Notes under the pieces: generated by a model
What the model was told of the DNA's origin: nothing
Seen by the model: only the letters and a program-made list of their open reading frames with translations
Databases searched by the model: none
Source: Manihot esculenta
Lineage: Eukaryota > Streptophyta > Magnoliopsida > Malpighiales > Euphorbiaceae
Length of the DNA: 64,000 nt
Assembly (NCBI RefSeq): GCF_001659605.2
Contig: NC_035168.2
Coordinates: forward strand, 13,889,862 to 13,953,861
Direction of reading: 5' to 3'
Position numbers and translations under genes: made by a program
Part shown: positions 1-11,211 of the stretch, piece after piece
How positions within the stretch are numbered: the first letter of the stretch is position 1
Layout of the letters: each line of letters opens with the position of its first letter

Positions 1-973
1 ACCTTTGGAAAGTGGCTGGTGCATTGCAAAGACCGAAGGGCATCCTCCTAAATGCGAAGGTGCCAAATGGGCAAGTGAAAGTGGTCTTCTCCTGATCTTC
101 AGGTGCAACGGGGATTTGATAAAATCCCGAATATCCATCGAGGAGGCAGTAATGACTTTTTCCAGCAAGTCTCTCAAGCATTTGGTCCATGAAGGGCAAG
201 GGAAAATGGTCCTTCCTTGTGACTGTGTTGAGACTAACTCTCCACCCATTTTGCACACAAGTGGGTACTAGCTCTCCTTCAGAATTAGGGACAATGGTAA
301 TCCCGGTCTTCTTTGGTACCACATGGACGGGACTCACCCACTTACTGTCAGAAATGGGGTATATTACCCCAATGTCTAGGAGCTTCACTATCTCCTTATT
401 CACAACCTCCATCATTGGTGGATTCAGCCTTCTTTGTGCCTCACGAACAGGTTTGCATTCATCCTCCATAAGTATCTGATGCATGCATGTTGAGGGTGAG
501 ATACCCTTTATGTCCTCCAATGTCAACCCAATTGCCTTCTTGTGCTTCCTCAACACATCCAGGAGCTTTACCTCTTCTTCTTGGCTGAGCTGGTTAGAAA
601 TAATTACTGGAAGTGTATTTCCAGCTCCCAAGTAGGCATATTTGAGGTGGCTAGGCAAGGGTTTCAGTTCTGGTGTAACTGCTGTCTGCTGGTTTTCTGT
701 CTGCTTGCTGTCTGATTTGCCCAGTGATTTGGGCAAATCACTGGTCAAATCACTTTCTGTTAAGTCTATCTGCTCACTGATTTGGGCAGATTGTCTGGGT
801 GATTTGGGCAGATCGCTGGGCAAATCACTTGTAACCAGCTGTGAACAGTACTCCATCTGGTCTGTCTTGGTGTTGCTGTCCACTTCTTCTCTCCTGCAAA
901 GACCTTCATAAAGTAAGTTTTCTTGATCAAAATCAAAAATCTCTTGACTTAAATTATCAATTATATCAAGGCC
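1..973 (-). pseudogene. Reverse transcriptase start of Athila-like pol (partial)
   Basis: The minus-strand translation is open from just after the TAG at 974-976 to the window edge, in the same frame as the protease. Positions 1-480 give the N-terminal half of a Ty3/gypsy reverse transcriptase: a stretch reading WVSPVHVVPKK, then DHFPLPFMDQMLERLAG, then the first catalytic aspartate in LLDGYSGFYQI, and finally RRMPFGLCNAPATFQ at the edge. The catalytic DD box normally follows about 20 residues later and is therefore off the window. Between about 600 and 973 lies a protease-RT linker that contains copies of a palindromic repeat, described separately. The stop at 974 would end translation before this domain. 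Confidence 0.9.
712..836. repeat. Palindromic modules in protease-RT linker
   Basis: Contains agtgatttgggcaaatcact at about 720-740, a near-perfect palindrome with 9-base arms and two central G, followed by a half-module and by diverged copies (gtgatttgggcagatcgct, gggcaaatcact) to 836. The same module appears between gag and protease and in the LTR of this element. On the coding strand it yields SDLPKSP-like peptides. Confidence 0.85.
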
Positions 974-1700
974 CTAAACAGGAGAAACATCATTGGGGAA
1001 TTTCATGGCATCATAAACATTAAATTTTATAACTTCCCCTTCAAACTCCATGGTCAATGTGCCATCATGCACATCAATTTTTGTTCTTGCTGTGCTCAAG
1101 AATGGTCTCCCAAGTAAGATATCAGAGGTGGTGTTGCTCTTATCTTCCTCCATGTCAATGACGTAAAAATCAGCTGGGAAGACTAGTTGGTCCACTTGCA
1201 CTAACACATCTTCAAGCACTCCTTTAGGGTAGACAATGGATCGGTCAGCCAATTGGATTATGATGCTGGTGCCCTTGAGTGTACCTGCATTCAACAAGTT
1301 AAAAATAGAAAGGGGCATGACATTAATTGAGGCTCCAAGGTCACACATGGCCTTCTTTATTCCCACATTGCCTATCTTGCATGAAACTGCAAACATCCCT
1401 TTATCTTTGCATTTGACTGGAAGTTTCCTTTGGATGACAGCTGAAACACACTCCCCCACACTTACCTTTTCACGTTCAGCAAGTTTCCTTCAGTTGGTGC
1501 ATAGTTCTTTGAGAAACTTGGCATACCTTGGAATTTGCTTTACAACATCAAGTAGGGGTATGTTGATTTCCACTTTGCGAAGTGTCTCCAATATCTCTTT
1601 TTCCTCTTTCTCTTTTTGGGACCTTGCAAATCTCTTTGGGAAGGGAGGAGGCACCTTGAATTTCTCCATAAGTTGTTGTTTCTGCCTTTGACTGGATTCT
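974..1700 (-). pseudogene. Aspartic protease region of Athila-like pol
   Basis: The minus strand encodes a retropepsin-type aspartic protease. A continuous stretch from 1459 to 974 carries the active-site motif DLGAS (Asp about residue 40 of this piece), followed by NVMPLSIFNLL and later ILLGRPFLSTA, as expected of a plant gypsy protease. Upstream in the same frame, about 1690-1460, lie the residues that normally precede the protease in this family (PPFPKRFA, then INIPLLDVVKQIP), interrupted by one TGA near 1490. This frame differs from that of gag. The shift falls in a palindromic repeat near 1750 where a run of three G has become two. The segment ends at a TAG at 974-976, after which the RT frame continues. 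Confidence 0.88.
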
Positions 1701-1704
1701 GCCT

Positions 1705-1835
1705 GGTCTGTTGATTTGGGCAGATCACTCTCTGCCTTCTCTGGTGATTTGGCAAATCACTGCTGGACAGCTCAGTTTGCCCAGCGATCGGGTCAGTTTC
1801 TACTAGTGAATTGGGCAAATCACTGCCCTGATCAC
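1705..1835. repeat. Palindromic modules in gag-protease linker
   Basis: Three diverged copies of the GTGATTTGGGCAAATCAC module: gatttgggcagatcact near 1710, gtgatttggcaaatcactg near 1745 and gaattgggcaaatcactg near 1810. The middle copy has only two G in its centre. That missing base coincides with the switch of reading frame between gag and protease. Confidence 0.8.
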
Positions 1836-2109
1836 TTTCTGGCAGAATTTCTTCCATGGCCTGTTTTTGCAATTTTTTAGCCTTGCTGTCTTGCAACTCC
1901 TTTCCACTCCTCAATGTGATGGCACTAGCATTTTGCCTTGGATTTATCTCAGTTTGGGAGGGTAGCTTCCCTTGAGACTCATATTTGCTCATTGAAGTGG
2001 CCATTTGGCTCACTTGTTTTTCAAGATTTTGCACCGTATTTGCTAAATTCTTCACAATCTCCTCAAGAGGTGCATTGGAGTTCTGAGGTGCAGCTTGAGC
2101 TTGATTCCT

Positions 2110-3396
2110 TTACTGGTAGCTTGGATATTGATTTCCCCTTGCATAACTGAAATTTGGATGGTCCCTCCAACCTGGATTATAAGTATTTGCATAGGGATCA
2201 TACCTTCTTTGCCCTTTGAAGCCTCCAACAACATTGACTTGCTGGTCCTCCTCTTGAAGGGAAGGACATAGATCAGTTGGGTGGTTGTTGGCACATATTT
2301 CACATGTCTTGGGCTGCTGAATCTGCTGGACTTGTTGGGTTTGACCCACAACAAGGCTACGGACAGCATTGGTGAGTTCAGAAATTTGGGATGCTAAAAT
2401 GGATGTACTCACCTCATTTACATTCCTTGATGGCAGCTCTTGGTCTCCAAATTGTTGAGAAGCTGCAGCCATGGAGGAAATTAAGTCCCTCATCTCTCGA
2501 GGTGATTTTTTTTCAATTGTTCCTCCACAGGCTGCGTCAATAAATTTTCTCTCTGAGGGTAGCAAACCTCCATAGAAGTACTCAATGAGAGATTGGTCAG
2601 AAATATCATGCCGAGGGCAGCTTGTGCACAACTTTTTGAACCTCTCCCAGTACTCATACAAGCCTTCAGAGTGCTTTTGCTTTATGCCACTTATTTCTAG
2701 ACGGATGCCTATGGCTTTTGAGGTTGGGAAGAATTTTCTCAAGAATGCTCTTACCATATCAGCCCATGATGTGATGGATCCGGGTGGCAAGTAGAATAGC
2801 CACTCTTTGGCATAGTCTTCAAGGGAAAAAGGGAAGGCTCTAAGCTTGATATCTTCTTCTGGAATGCCTTGGGGTCTCATGGTTGAGCACACAACGTGGA
2901 ATGCCTTCAAATGCTTGTGAGGATCTTCATTTTCTAGGCCTCTGAATTTAGGAAGGAGATGAATTAGACCTGTCCTTAGCTCGAATGGTGCTGTCAATAG
3001 GGGATATTCAATGCATAAGGGTGCTTGATCTCCTGCTGGTTCAGCTAACTCTCCGAGAGTTCTTTCCCGTGGCTGAGGTGCTTGGATGGGCACGTTTCCA
3101 GCTTGTATTTCAGCTTCTACATGTGCAGCAGGTGGTGCTGCCATTGCTGGATTTTCTGCCATAACCAGAAGTTCAGTTTCTGGTGCAAATTCAGTAGTAG
3201 TAGGTGCGGTGATGGAAGTTTCTGCTGGTGCAGAAATTTCTTCAGCAGGGGCAGTAGGTGGTCTGTGAGGTGGAGTTGTTGATGAAGATGGTTTTGAGGC
3301 TTGGTTCCTCAAATTTGCTTGCTTCCTTAAGCTTTTGGCGGTTTTCTCAATCTCCGGATTGTAAAGAAGAGTGTCTTTACGGCCAGACCTGGTCAT
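2110..3396 (-). pseudogene. gag of Athila-like element
   Basis: 428 codons from ATG at 3396 to TAA at 2110-2112. It would encode the retrotransposon capsid protein. The N-terminus (MTRSGRK, then a Pro/Ala/Glu-rich stretch to about residue 125) is disordered-looking. The central part (about residues 130-310) matches the plant retrotransposon gag domain, with motifs FRGLENEDPHKHLKAF, EWLFYLPPGSI and ALIEYFYGG-like residues. A zinc-knuckle-like box with C365, C368, H372 and C377 follows, then an Arg/Tyr/Asn-rich tail. The frame stays open past the TAA for a further 190 codons (to about 1540), so the TAA looks like a point nonsense mutation inside a gag-pol reading frame rather than a true gag terminus. 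It begins 28 nt after the primer-binding site. Confidence 0.9.
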
Positions 3397-3424
3397 AAAG
3401 GGAAAATACGTTAGTTAGATCAAA

Positions 3425-3442
3425 TCCCCGGCAACGGCGCCA
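3425..3442 (-). other. Primer-binding site complementary to tRNA-Asp
   Basis: The plus strand reads tccccggcaacggcgcca, which is the 3' end of plant tRNA-Asp including CCA. On the element's own strand this is the complementary primer-binding site, five bases inside the LTR end at 3448. Athila-type elements are known to use tRNA-Asp. The match is perfect over 18 bases. Confidence 0.9.
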
Positions 3443-4348
3443 ATTTTTGATAAGCGGTTGTCGAAGCCGTCAAAAATAAACCTATTAAACAATCAACAAT
3501 AAACTTGTAGATAGTGGCAATAGGGTCGAACCACAGAGAATTGACACCAATGATTTTCCTAATAATGACTAGGTCAAGTAAATAACAAGTAAATAAAAGA
3601 GGGGGTTTGTTTTGATGAGTTAAAATCTAAAAGTAAAAGAGAACAATAATTTAATTGAAAAGGAATTTCAATGAGAAAGAGATTCTAGCCGAAGTGTGAG
3701 CCTAATTCAGTTTGTTCAGATTTGATCATTGATTACTAAAGACTCCTATTTGATTTCAATAAATCAGTTTTGGTTGTGGAAGACGCTTCTCACAATCCAA
3801 ATTCCTCCTTAGTTCTAGTTGGATTAAGAAACGTTCGCTAATCAAACACTGATCAACAAGTTGCCAAGGAACGTCCTTGGGGCATTTAGCATCGAACAAC
3901 CGTTGATCGCATTAAGACTTAGAGAAACCCAATTCTATCCTTGCCAACCGCATGGTCAAGGCTAGGTTATGCAACTGATTATATTTATGTTCAAACAATT
4001 TAAGCAATTACGGACCTAAATCATTCAAACAATTTATCACTTAAGCAATTTAAAAGCAATGGGCCCTTATTGATTCTAAAAGCCAAGTAATAATTATGGA
4101 AAAGATCAAATTGCATAAATATTGAAACAAACAAGAGTTCAACAATGGAGTATTAAACCTCCCAAATCATCACAAATCTGAATATTCTCAACTTCAACTA
4201 GAAAAGAATGAATTTAGCCACTCATGGTGACTAAAATACACAAAAGATGAAAAGAAAGGAGAAAGAAAGAAGCTGCAGAGTTTCTGGCGAGAGGAGAAGA
4301 TGCTGAGTAGCTAATCAGAAGATGTCCTTGCTGGTTTGGAGGTTGCTC

Positions 4349-4356
4349 TTTTATAG
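4349..4356 (-). promoter_or_regulatory. TATA box of Athila-like LTR
   Basis: The minus strand reads CTATAAAAGAG here, inside the 5' LTR and about 900 bp before the LTR end. This is the only good TATA match in the LTR. It is the likely U3 promoter for the retroelement transcript. Confidence 0.55.
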
Positions 4357-4585
4357 CTGAAGAATTCCATCCTTCTAGGGTTTTGAAATCCCTTTTTAAT
4401 TTGGCTTGTGATTCCTCTTTTGATGTTGAATTTAATTGCAACTGGAATTCCTCAAGTGAGAGACTCTTTCGTGGCTCTTGGAATTGTTTTGGTAGTGATT
4501 GAGTTGGATTTGGACTTTTGAAAACTCAAAATTCGGTTTCTTGAACAATTTCCCGCTCTGCTGTATTTTTTGCTGTCATTGTGAT

Positions 4586-4775
4586 CGGGGCAGTGATTTG
4601 GGCAAATCACTGGTCCAATCACTTTCTGCAAGTCTGTGCTATCTCTTCTAATGATCTGGGCAGTTTTCTGCGAGTGATTTGGGCAAATCACTGACCCAAT
4701 CACTTTTCCTGTTGCCTCCAGGTTTCTGCTTCAGCTTGATTTGGGCAGTGATTTGGGCAAATCACTGATCCAATC
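4586..4775. repeat. Three palindromic modules in Athila-like LTR
   Basis: The module agtgatttgggcaaatcact occurs near 4590, 4675 and 4748. Each copy is followed by a half-module reading (a)tc/cccaatcacttt. The spacing is about 75-85 bp, so it behaves as a loose tandem array upstream (U3) of the TATA box on the element strand. Confidence 0.85.
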
Positions 4776-4924
4776 ACTTTTCTGTCATTTTCTGCACTTT
4801 TTCTCCATCTTTTCAATTTCTTCCTTTTCTACAAAACCATAACAAAAACACAATTTAAACTAGAAAAATGTGTAAATAAACAGTAAATAATATATTAAAA
4901 ACATGGTTAAATTATGCTTGATCA

Positions 4925-5149
4925 TTCATCCTATAATCGAGGTTGGAAATTGCAATTTTCTTTTATTAAGTAATCATGCAATTATTGATATACCAATAAA
5001 ATTGTTTTAACATTTTGATTATATAAGTTGATTAATAAATAAAGTTTAATATGTAGGATAAAAATTTTACTTTTATTAAAAGATTTTCATATCGAATTAA
5101 TTATTTAAATAGTTTATGATAATTTATAAAATAATTCTATATTGTGCAA
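4925..5149. other. A+T-rich spacer, no gene seen
   Basis: Beyond the LTR the sequence is A+T-rich with short A and T runs. I see no coding potential, RNA gene or repeat boundary before the fold-back element. Confidence 0.6.
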
Positions 5150-6265
5150 TACTACCCTATACTTTAAAAATACATAATTTAAGTATGTGGTTTTAAGCTT
5201 TTACCAATTATATCCAATTAATAAAACTTATTTAATCCACAAACAGAATCACTAGGTCATCTCTACGTTGTTGTCGTGTCGTCGCCATATCATCACAATA
5301 TAATACAAAATAATTATCAAAAAAATCTTGTACTTTAAAATTTTTTACAATTCTACTTTATACTTAAAAAGTTGTTAGTTTAATTCTATATTTTTAAAAT
5401 TTTCATCAATTATACTGAACCATTAAAAAACTATTAATCCAATAACAGAGATGCTATGTCTTTTTTTGAAGATGGAGATGTGATGTCGTTGCTATATTAT
5501 CATATCATTATCACATCATCACAATATAATACGAGATTATTATAGTTATATGGTGTTATATTTATAAAATAATTATTAAAATTAATAAAAATTTTATTGG
5601 TAATTTTATAGAGCAAAAAGGTCAAATTTGCCCCTAACTGAGGGCAAAAAATATCAAATATTAAATTTCACCTTTCAATCCCAATTTGTCTATAAAATAT
5701 TATTAAAATGTCAAATAAGTTCAAATAAGATTAAATAGATGAGAAAAGCATAGCTCACACTTTGAAATTCTAATAAGTGATGGTTTTATTTGGCTATTTA
5801 ATGATAGTTTAGGGACAAATTTGGATTGAAAAATGGAGTTAGTATTTTTGACCCGCTATATAGTTTAGGAATAAATTTCACATTTTATAGTTTTGTATTT
5901 CCATCAATGAGATAACAATGAATTAGTGATTTTTTTTAATGGTTGAGTATAATTGGTGAAAGTCTAAAAGTACATTATTAAACTGGCTATTTTTAAATTA
6001 TAGGGTAGAATTGCAAAGAATTGTAAAGTACATAATTTTATAGTAATTATTTTATATAGTATTGTGATGATTTGGCGATAATGTAGCAATAATTTGATGA
6101 AGATGCAGCATATTTGTTAACGTATTATTGAAAGTATTATTGAAAGATTTAACAGTTGGATACAATTGGTAAAAGTTTAAAAGTATAGGTTTAAATTGAC
6201 TATTTCTAAAGTATACAATAAAATTACAAAACAATTATGAAATATGATAATTTTTTTGGCAATTA
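5150..6265. mobile_element. Large fold-back (inverted-repeat) element
   Basis: The left arm (about 5150-5600) and right arm (about 5880-6250) are imperfect inverse complements. For example, ttttaccaattatatccaa near 5200 mirrors ttggatacaattggtaaaa near 6155, and atcatcacaatataata near 5290 mirrors tagtattgtgatgattt near 6060. Each arm is itself a tandem pair of about 200-bp units. The middle (5600-5880) also folds: caaatttgcccctaa opposes tagtttagggacaaatttg. No transposase frame is present. It looks like a non-autonomous inverted-repeat transposon. Exact ends, target duplication and superfamily cannot be fixed by eye. Confidence 0.65.
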
Positions 6266-6344
6266 TCCCAAAGAATTTATTACTTTTGGAAGCTTTTACA
6301 GGATTCTAATAATATTTTAAATTATTAATATAAGTTGCAACTAT

Positions 6345-7350
6345 GATGGACAATTAGAGGTATAAACCCAGTCAGTTTAGTTTTAAATCAAACGGAAAAA
6401 CTGAAAATCAAAAATTATTTTTTAAAAAACTGAACCGAGCTATAAAGATAATCGAACAAAAACAAATTGAAATAAATTAGTTTGATTCAATTATAACCAA
6501 TTAATTCTCCTAATAATATTCATACATCACAAAAGCATAAATTCATACAATCAATTCCAGTCTATCTTAAATAAATTTACACATTAAAACTAAAATTTCA
6601 TATCCATCTCAATATTTCTCAAACTCAATAATAAAAAAAAAATCAAGATATTAAATACCGAATAAAATCATACAAAATATAAATCTAACCAAAGCATAAG
6701 AATTTAACAAATCACAATACAAGTGCCAAAAAAGGAGAAGATTCTCGATGCAACACAAGAGTTCGGGAGTAGATTTTTCATCTTCGTTGGACTCATAAGT
6801 TTCGTAAAATTTCAGATTCTTGAATCATCATCCTTGGACTCATGATCTCGAACATGGACTGTAAATCATCGATCTTGAAAGGGAAAAGGGGGAGTACAAA
6901 AGGAAAAGAGGACATGCATGCCTATGAGAATAAGAAGGAGGAGGAGGATGTTGAAGATGGAGTCCCATTATGAGCTTGAGAAATGAGGCGATAGACCATC
7001 AACCAATAGCTGTATGAGCAAAATCTCAGTTCAAGAGAGATATTGATGAGATAATTTAAGGACTGAGATAGAAAAGGATGTAGATTTGATAAGGATAAGT
7101 GATTTTTAACTTTCTGTGGCCTTGTGAGTATACATAGCAATGTCAAAAATAATGAAAATTTTACATTTTTATTTGTTCGGTTAGTTCACTTTCTTTATTG
7201 AATTAATCAAACCAAACTGAAAAATAAAATAAAAAAATCTTCAAAATCATCAATAGAACAACACTGAATTACCTGAAAAACCGAATTAAATTGATTCATT
7301 TCAGTTTTTCAATTAAAACCAATTAATGCTCATCCCTAGATGGACTGAAA
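6345..7350. mobile_element. Degraded inverted-repeat element with 'ggttcggtt' arms
   Basis: The right end, read in reverse, begins with tccatctagggatgagcatt and continues with Gln/Asn-like AAACCGAAC-type repeats. The left end (6345-6480) begins gatggacaattagagg and has the same series of aaactgaa/aaccgaac motifs. The arms are about 150 bp and the core about 700 bp, with no recognisable gene. A related but better preserved end (ggggtgagcagaattcggtt) lies at 39795. This terminal type is common in plant non-autonomous inverted-repeat elements. I do not assign a superfamily. Confidence 0.5.
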
Positions 7351-8888
7351 TATCATTATAATATGTAGGGACATATAAGGCCATTTTTAAAAATTTCTTT
7401 CAAATAATATTTACTAGGATAATTCTAAGGAGAATTATTATTGGTTTTTGGGTGTTTAGAAAATTTACTAGTTAATCCCTAATTTAAAATTACTCAATTA
7501 AAATATTCATGTATTTTTGTAAGGTAAAATTATTTAGTTCTTCAATAATAATAAAAGAAAACATTAGTCAACTTACTTTAGCCTTAGTCCGAGGTACTTA
7601 ACAATATAAATATTTATAATTACCAGAACTAAGTAATAATATATAATTAAAATTATAAAAACTAAGCAATATAAATATTTAAGCTAACTAATGATTTTCT
7701 CTAACAGAAGAATTAAAAAATTAATAATATGTAGAGATGTTTTAATAAAGTGATGTGGAATCTAAGATTAACTTGTTCTATAAGATCAACTTGTGATCAA
7801 GAACCTCGAATACACTTGATAATGAATGAGGCTCAGATAATTTCCAGTAGTTGATCTACCATACCCTAACCAAATACTGTGATTAAAAATGAAGATTATA
7901 TAGTGATAATTCAATATTAGAAATGCCACAAAGAAAGATCCTTGATAAGTAATTAAACATGAGGATATAAAAAAAAAATATTTTTGCATTAAAAATAAAA
8001 GAATTAAAGTGCTAAGAATCAAATTCTTATTATGAATAATACTAGCCAGCTGACATTACAATGGTGTATTTCTAGTCAAATTACTCCTAATTCTAATTGC
8101 AACAGAAATACATATCAAATCCTAATTGAATATAAAGAACTAAACCTAAATATACTAAAATAAGTAAAATAATCCTAATCTAACAATACTAGCTGAAAAT
8201 ACAAGTGTATGGGCCAAAAAATATCCTTACTTGAGCCCAAATCAAAATAAATAAAAATAAGCTAAAACAATTTGGTTAATTTAAATTTACACAACCTTGA
8301 AATTTTATCGCACGGGTTTACTTGTGTAATTAAAGGTAAACTAGTGTAACCTGTTGAGCTCCTTTTGCAAGCTTTCCTAGAGATTATATGAGGTGGGGTA
8401 ATTATGTGAGGTAACCTGTGTAAGTATGGTTGCCTCATGTAAACAACTGTTTCGCTTGATTTTGATGTGTCTAACTGCAGAATCTCTTCTATGCATACTC
8501 CTGTGCTTCCCAAACATAATTTTCACCTCAAAGACCTTGAATAAATCATGGATAATTTGATTTTTTATAATTTAGAGGCTATTTTTGAGTTTCGAAGCTA
8601 CTATGCATAAAGAAGTTTTCAGTTATTATATACTTGAAGATGTTAAAAAATATTGCTCTACTTGTACACGTACCATAAAAGTGATTTTAAAATGTGTGTA
8701 CTAATTTTTCCATGATTCTATTATATGTATCAATATTAATTTAGTACATACAAAATTATATATAATTTAACTGAAAATATTTCTTAAGAATTTGACTTTG
8801 TACTTTCGGCAACGTGAAGCTTTCAGGATTTGTATATACATAATCTTATTAAATGAGCCACGTAAGTAGGCAATCCTTACATCCACTA
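7351..8888. other. A+T-rich spacer, no gene seen
   Basis: Low-complexity A+T-rich DNA with only short, unsupported open stretches on either strand. There is no RNA gene and no clear repeat termini. A part near 8050-8250 has the look of old LTR sequence, but no partner is present in the window. Confidence 0.5.
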
Positions 8889-8889
8889 G

Positions 8890-8920
<31 letters not shown>
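8890..8920. repeat. (AC)n(AT)n compound microsatellite
   Basis: A run of about nine CA units followed directly by about six TA units. It is useful only as a length-polymorphic marker. Confidence 0.9.
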
Positions 8921-9540
8921 ACTATAGAATATGCCTCTTCATAATTAATATCAAATCTTTGCAAAAACCCTTGTGAAAGAAGTTGTACTTCATCTTATGA
9001 CTTCATTTTTGTTATACTATTTTTACACAAATATCCATTTGTATCCCACTAATTTGAATAATTATATGTCCAATATATCCAAAAAATGTAAAGTAAAATC
9101 TAATTCTAACTTGATTACGTCATTCGATTTTTATCAATCATTTCATGCATTTCTATTATTTAATAAACTTAACATATTCATGATATTTTATAATATTGAC
9201 TAATACAATAAGTGCAGCAATGTCGTCACCTTCTGTTTCTTTCAATTCTATTTTTTCCCTTAATATGATATTAATATTGAGATTTCTTTATTCTTATTAT
9301 CTTTTAGATACACACATTTCTTTTGATGAATTTATCATTAATCATATTGATGCTCTCTTTGATTTTATCTTTTAGCTAGAGTGTAACTATTTTTAATATT
9401 TGCATGTTTTTCTTAGAATTGATAAATTTAACATGCTTCATGCATGTCTTAAACTCATTAGTAAATGTTGACACCATGAGCTCTAGAAGTATGATTTTAA
9501 TGATTTCAAATTTAAGAAAATCTAATTTTTAATCTAACTG
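8921..9540. other. A+T-rich spacer, no gene seen
   Basis: T-rich and A-rich sequence without recognisable protein similarity. A 76-codon open stretch starting at 8973 is rich in Tyr/Phe/Asn/Ile, as expected from base composition, and I do not treat it as a gene. Confidence 0.5.
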
Positions 9541-9965
9541 ATGCAGAACAATTAGACTTAGAATTTATGGCAGACTTGGACCGGGCATAGTTTCTGCTGC
9601 TGACATCCGTTGAAGGCCCACGATAGCTTTTCAGAAAAAAAAATTTCAAGACGCACGATTTTCAAAAGTGTGGCGAAGGCCATAGGCCTGTCAAAAAGTT
9701 TGAGATAGAAATTCCATCATTTAATGGGTTAATTTTATATTTTTATTATTTTTTTGAATTTTTTCGTAATTTTTTATATTAGGGTTTTTGCTATTATAAA
9801 TAGCCCTTTGACTATTTGAGACACTTTTCAACTTTCGATAATTCAATAAGAGATTTCGACTTCTAGCCTTTCATTTTGTATATTTCTTTTTAGCCAAACG
9901 TTATTAGTTAAAACTCCTTATTAAGTCTAATCAGTCCTATTTCACTAACATTAATATTACTAGCA
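9541..9965 (+). repeat. Solo or relict LTR (family also at 26450-26930)
   Basis: This stretch aligns, in inverse orientation, with 26450-26930 and its copy at 50495-50975. Shared blocks include gcagacttggaccgggc, cacgatagcttttc, ctattataaatag and gttaaaactc. The block ctattataaatagcc (near 9793) is a TATA box about 250 bp into the element, so the arrangement is U3-R-U5 of an LTR read on the plus strand. No partner LTR or coding region of this copy is recognisable nearby. It is either a solo LTR or a decayed end. Confidence 0.65.
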
Positions 9966-10165
9966 TTTGCTAAGTGTATTGTAGAGTTTTTATTTTGATG
10001 ACTTTCATGCAAGGGGATATAAAGCTTAAAGTGATCATAAAGATAATTTATCCTCCAAATCAAACACAGGATGAATCAAAGTCATGGAATATAAAAAGAA
10101 TAAGCTTTTACAAAGACTTCAAGATTCAAAGTAGCGCTTTAGTTATGTTACTTTTAGGCTTTATG

Positions 10166-10627
10166 TGTTGGAAATATTGGGTAAAATAATGAAACCTGAG
10201 TCGAATTGAACATTGTCCTTAAGGTTTATTTTGTGATCCCCCAAGATTAAACAGGTTCTTCTGGGATTTAATTCCCAGGATCAGGACAACAAGAATTTAT
10301 CTCTGATTTATAACCCAGCAGATAGCACAGAGGAAAGAAAGAATAAAGTAGAAAAATTGGAGTCACTATCTTTGTAAAGACGAAGGCTATTTATTGTGGA
10401 AAACTGACCGCTATATATGGTTATAAAAATCTTGAAATAAAATCATAACAGTCATATTTAACATTATATTTAAATCTCATAAATAAAATATTTAATGACC
10501 ATAAAATCTTTAATTACTATAAAATCTTCAACGATCATAAAATCTCTAATTAGCATGAAATCTTCAACGACCATAAAATATTTAATAACCATAAAATCTT
10601 TTTGAAATCTAAACTAAATTTACAATA
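10166..10627 (-). repeat. 3' LTR of split copia element
   Basis: 462 bp that align in inverse orientation with the LTR at 63430-63893 (464 bp), including the U3 block of repeated attttatggtc motifs, the ctatatatggttat TATA region near 10410 and the end tgttggaaatattgg at 10166. The outer start has decayed from TG to TA. A purine tract lies directly inside it. Confidence 0.88.
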
Positions 10628-10640
10628 ATCCCCCACAGAT
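10628..10640 (-). other. Polypurine tract of copia element
   Basis: The minus strand reads ATCTGTGGGGGAT immediately before the LTR start. A G-rich purine run at this place primes plus-strand DNA synthesis in LTR retrotransposons, and it fixes the orientation of the element. Confidence 0.7.
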
Positions 10641-11211
10641 TTCAAAAGATTTTTATTGCTGGATTTAGAAATTTAATGTATATGTTTCGAATCTGGTGTC
10701 TTTTAGACTATGAACCAGACCTAGATTAATAAGACTTAACATACAGAGTAATTGGTGAAACTTTTGTTTCTATGAACCAAAACTCTTTTTTGTATGTTAA
10801 TTTCTCATCAATCTCATAACACTCCACAGATCTTGTTGTCAATGCCGTTTTGCGCTAATAGGCCATGCGCGCGCCTGGTAGTTTATAAGTATTCTAAAGA
10901 TTATGCCACAATCTCATAGAGGCGGCCCCACTCCACACTTATATAGGTGATATCATCAAGTGTATACTGCAATTTATACACCACCCATAAGGGATATGAA
11001 TATCATTAAGAGCTTTCATCTCATCCTCTCATTAATGCAGTATAGCACTTCTCACACCATAGAAAGGGACAACAATAAATAGTGCTATCAGAACTAACAG
11101 GTGACTTGTTATTACCCATATGAACCTTTTTCATGGGATCTCCAATCACAAAGGTTGGGTTACCATCACAGTTAATTTCAAATTGGCTCAAGTCTCATTC
11201 CTCTCGATGTT

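Larger units (their letters stand above)
1..4924 (-). mobile_element. Athila-like Ty3/gypsy retrotransposon, 5' portion
   Basis: Read on the minus strand, this stretch has the order 5' LTR, primer-binding site, gag, protease, reverse transcriptase start, then the window edge. The element type rests on three things: the gag protein beginning MTRSGRK, the tRNA-Asp primer site, and an LTR of about 1.5 kb bounded by TGATCA and TTATCA. Known families with this set are Athila-type Ty3/gypsy elements. The gag-pol frame is broken by a TAA at the end of gag, a one-base frameshift near 1750, a TGA near 1490 and a TAG at 974, so this copy cannot encode a working polyprotein. The rest of pol and the 3' LTR lie to the left, outside the window, so the target duplication cannot be checked. 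Confidence 0.9.
3448..4924 (-). repeat. 5' LTR of Athila-like element
   Basis: Bounded on the element strand by TGATCA (4924 inward) and TTATCA (ending at 3448), giving 1477 bp with short inverted ends TGAT/ATCA. It contains a TATA box near 4350, three copies of a palindromic GTGATTTGGGCAAATCAC module and no believable gene. The partner LTR is outside the window, so the outer boundary at 4924 rests on the terminal inverted bases and the usual LTR size. Confidence 0.8.
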
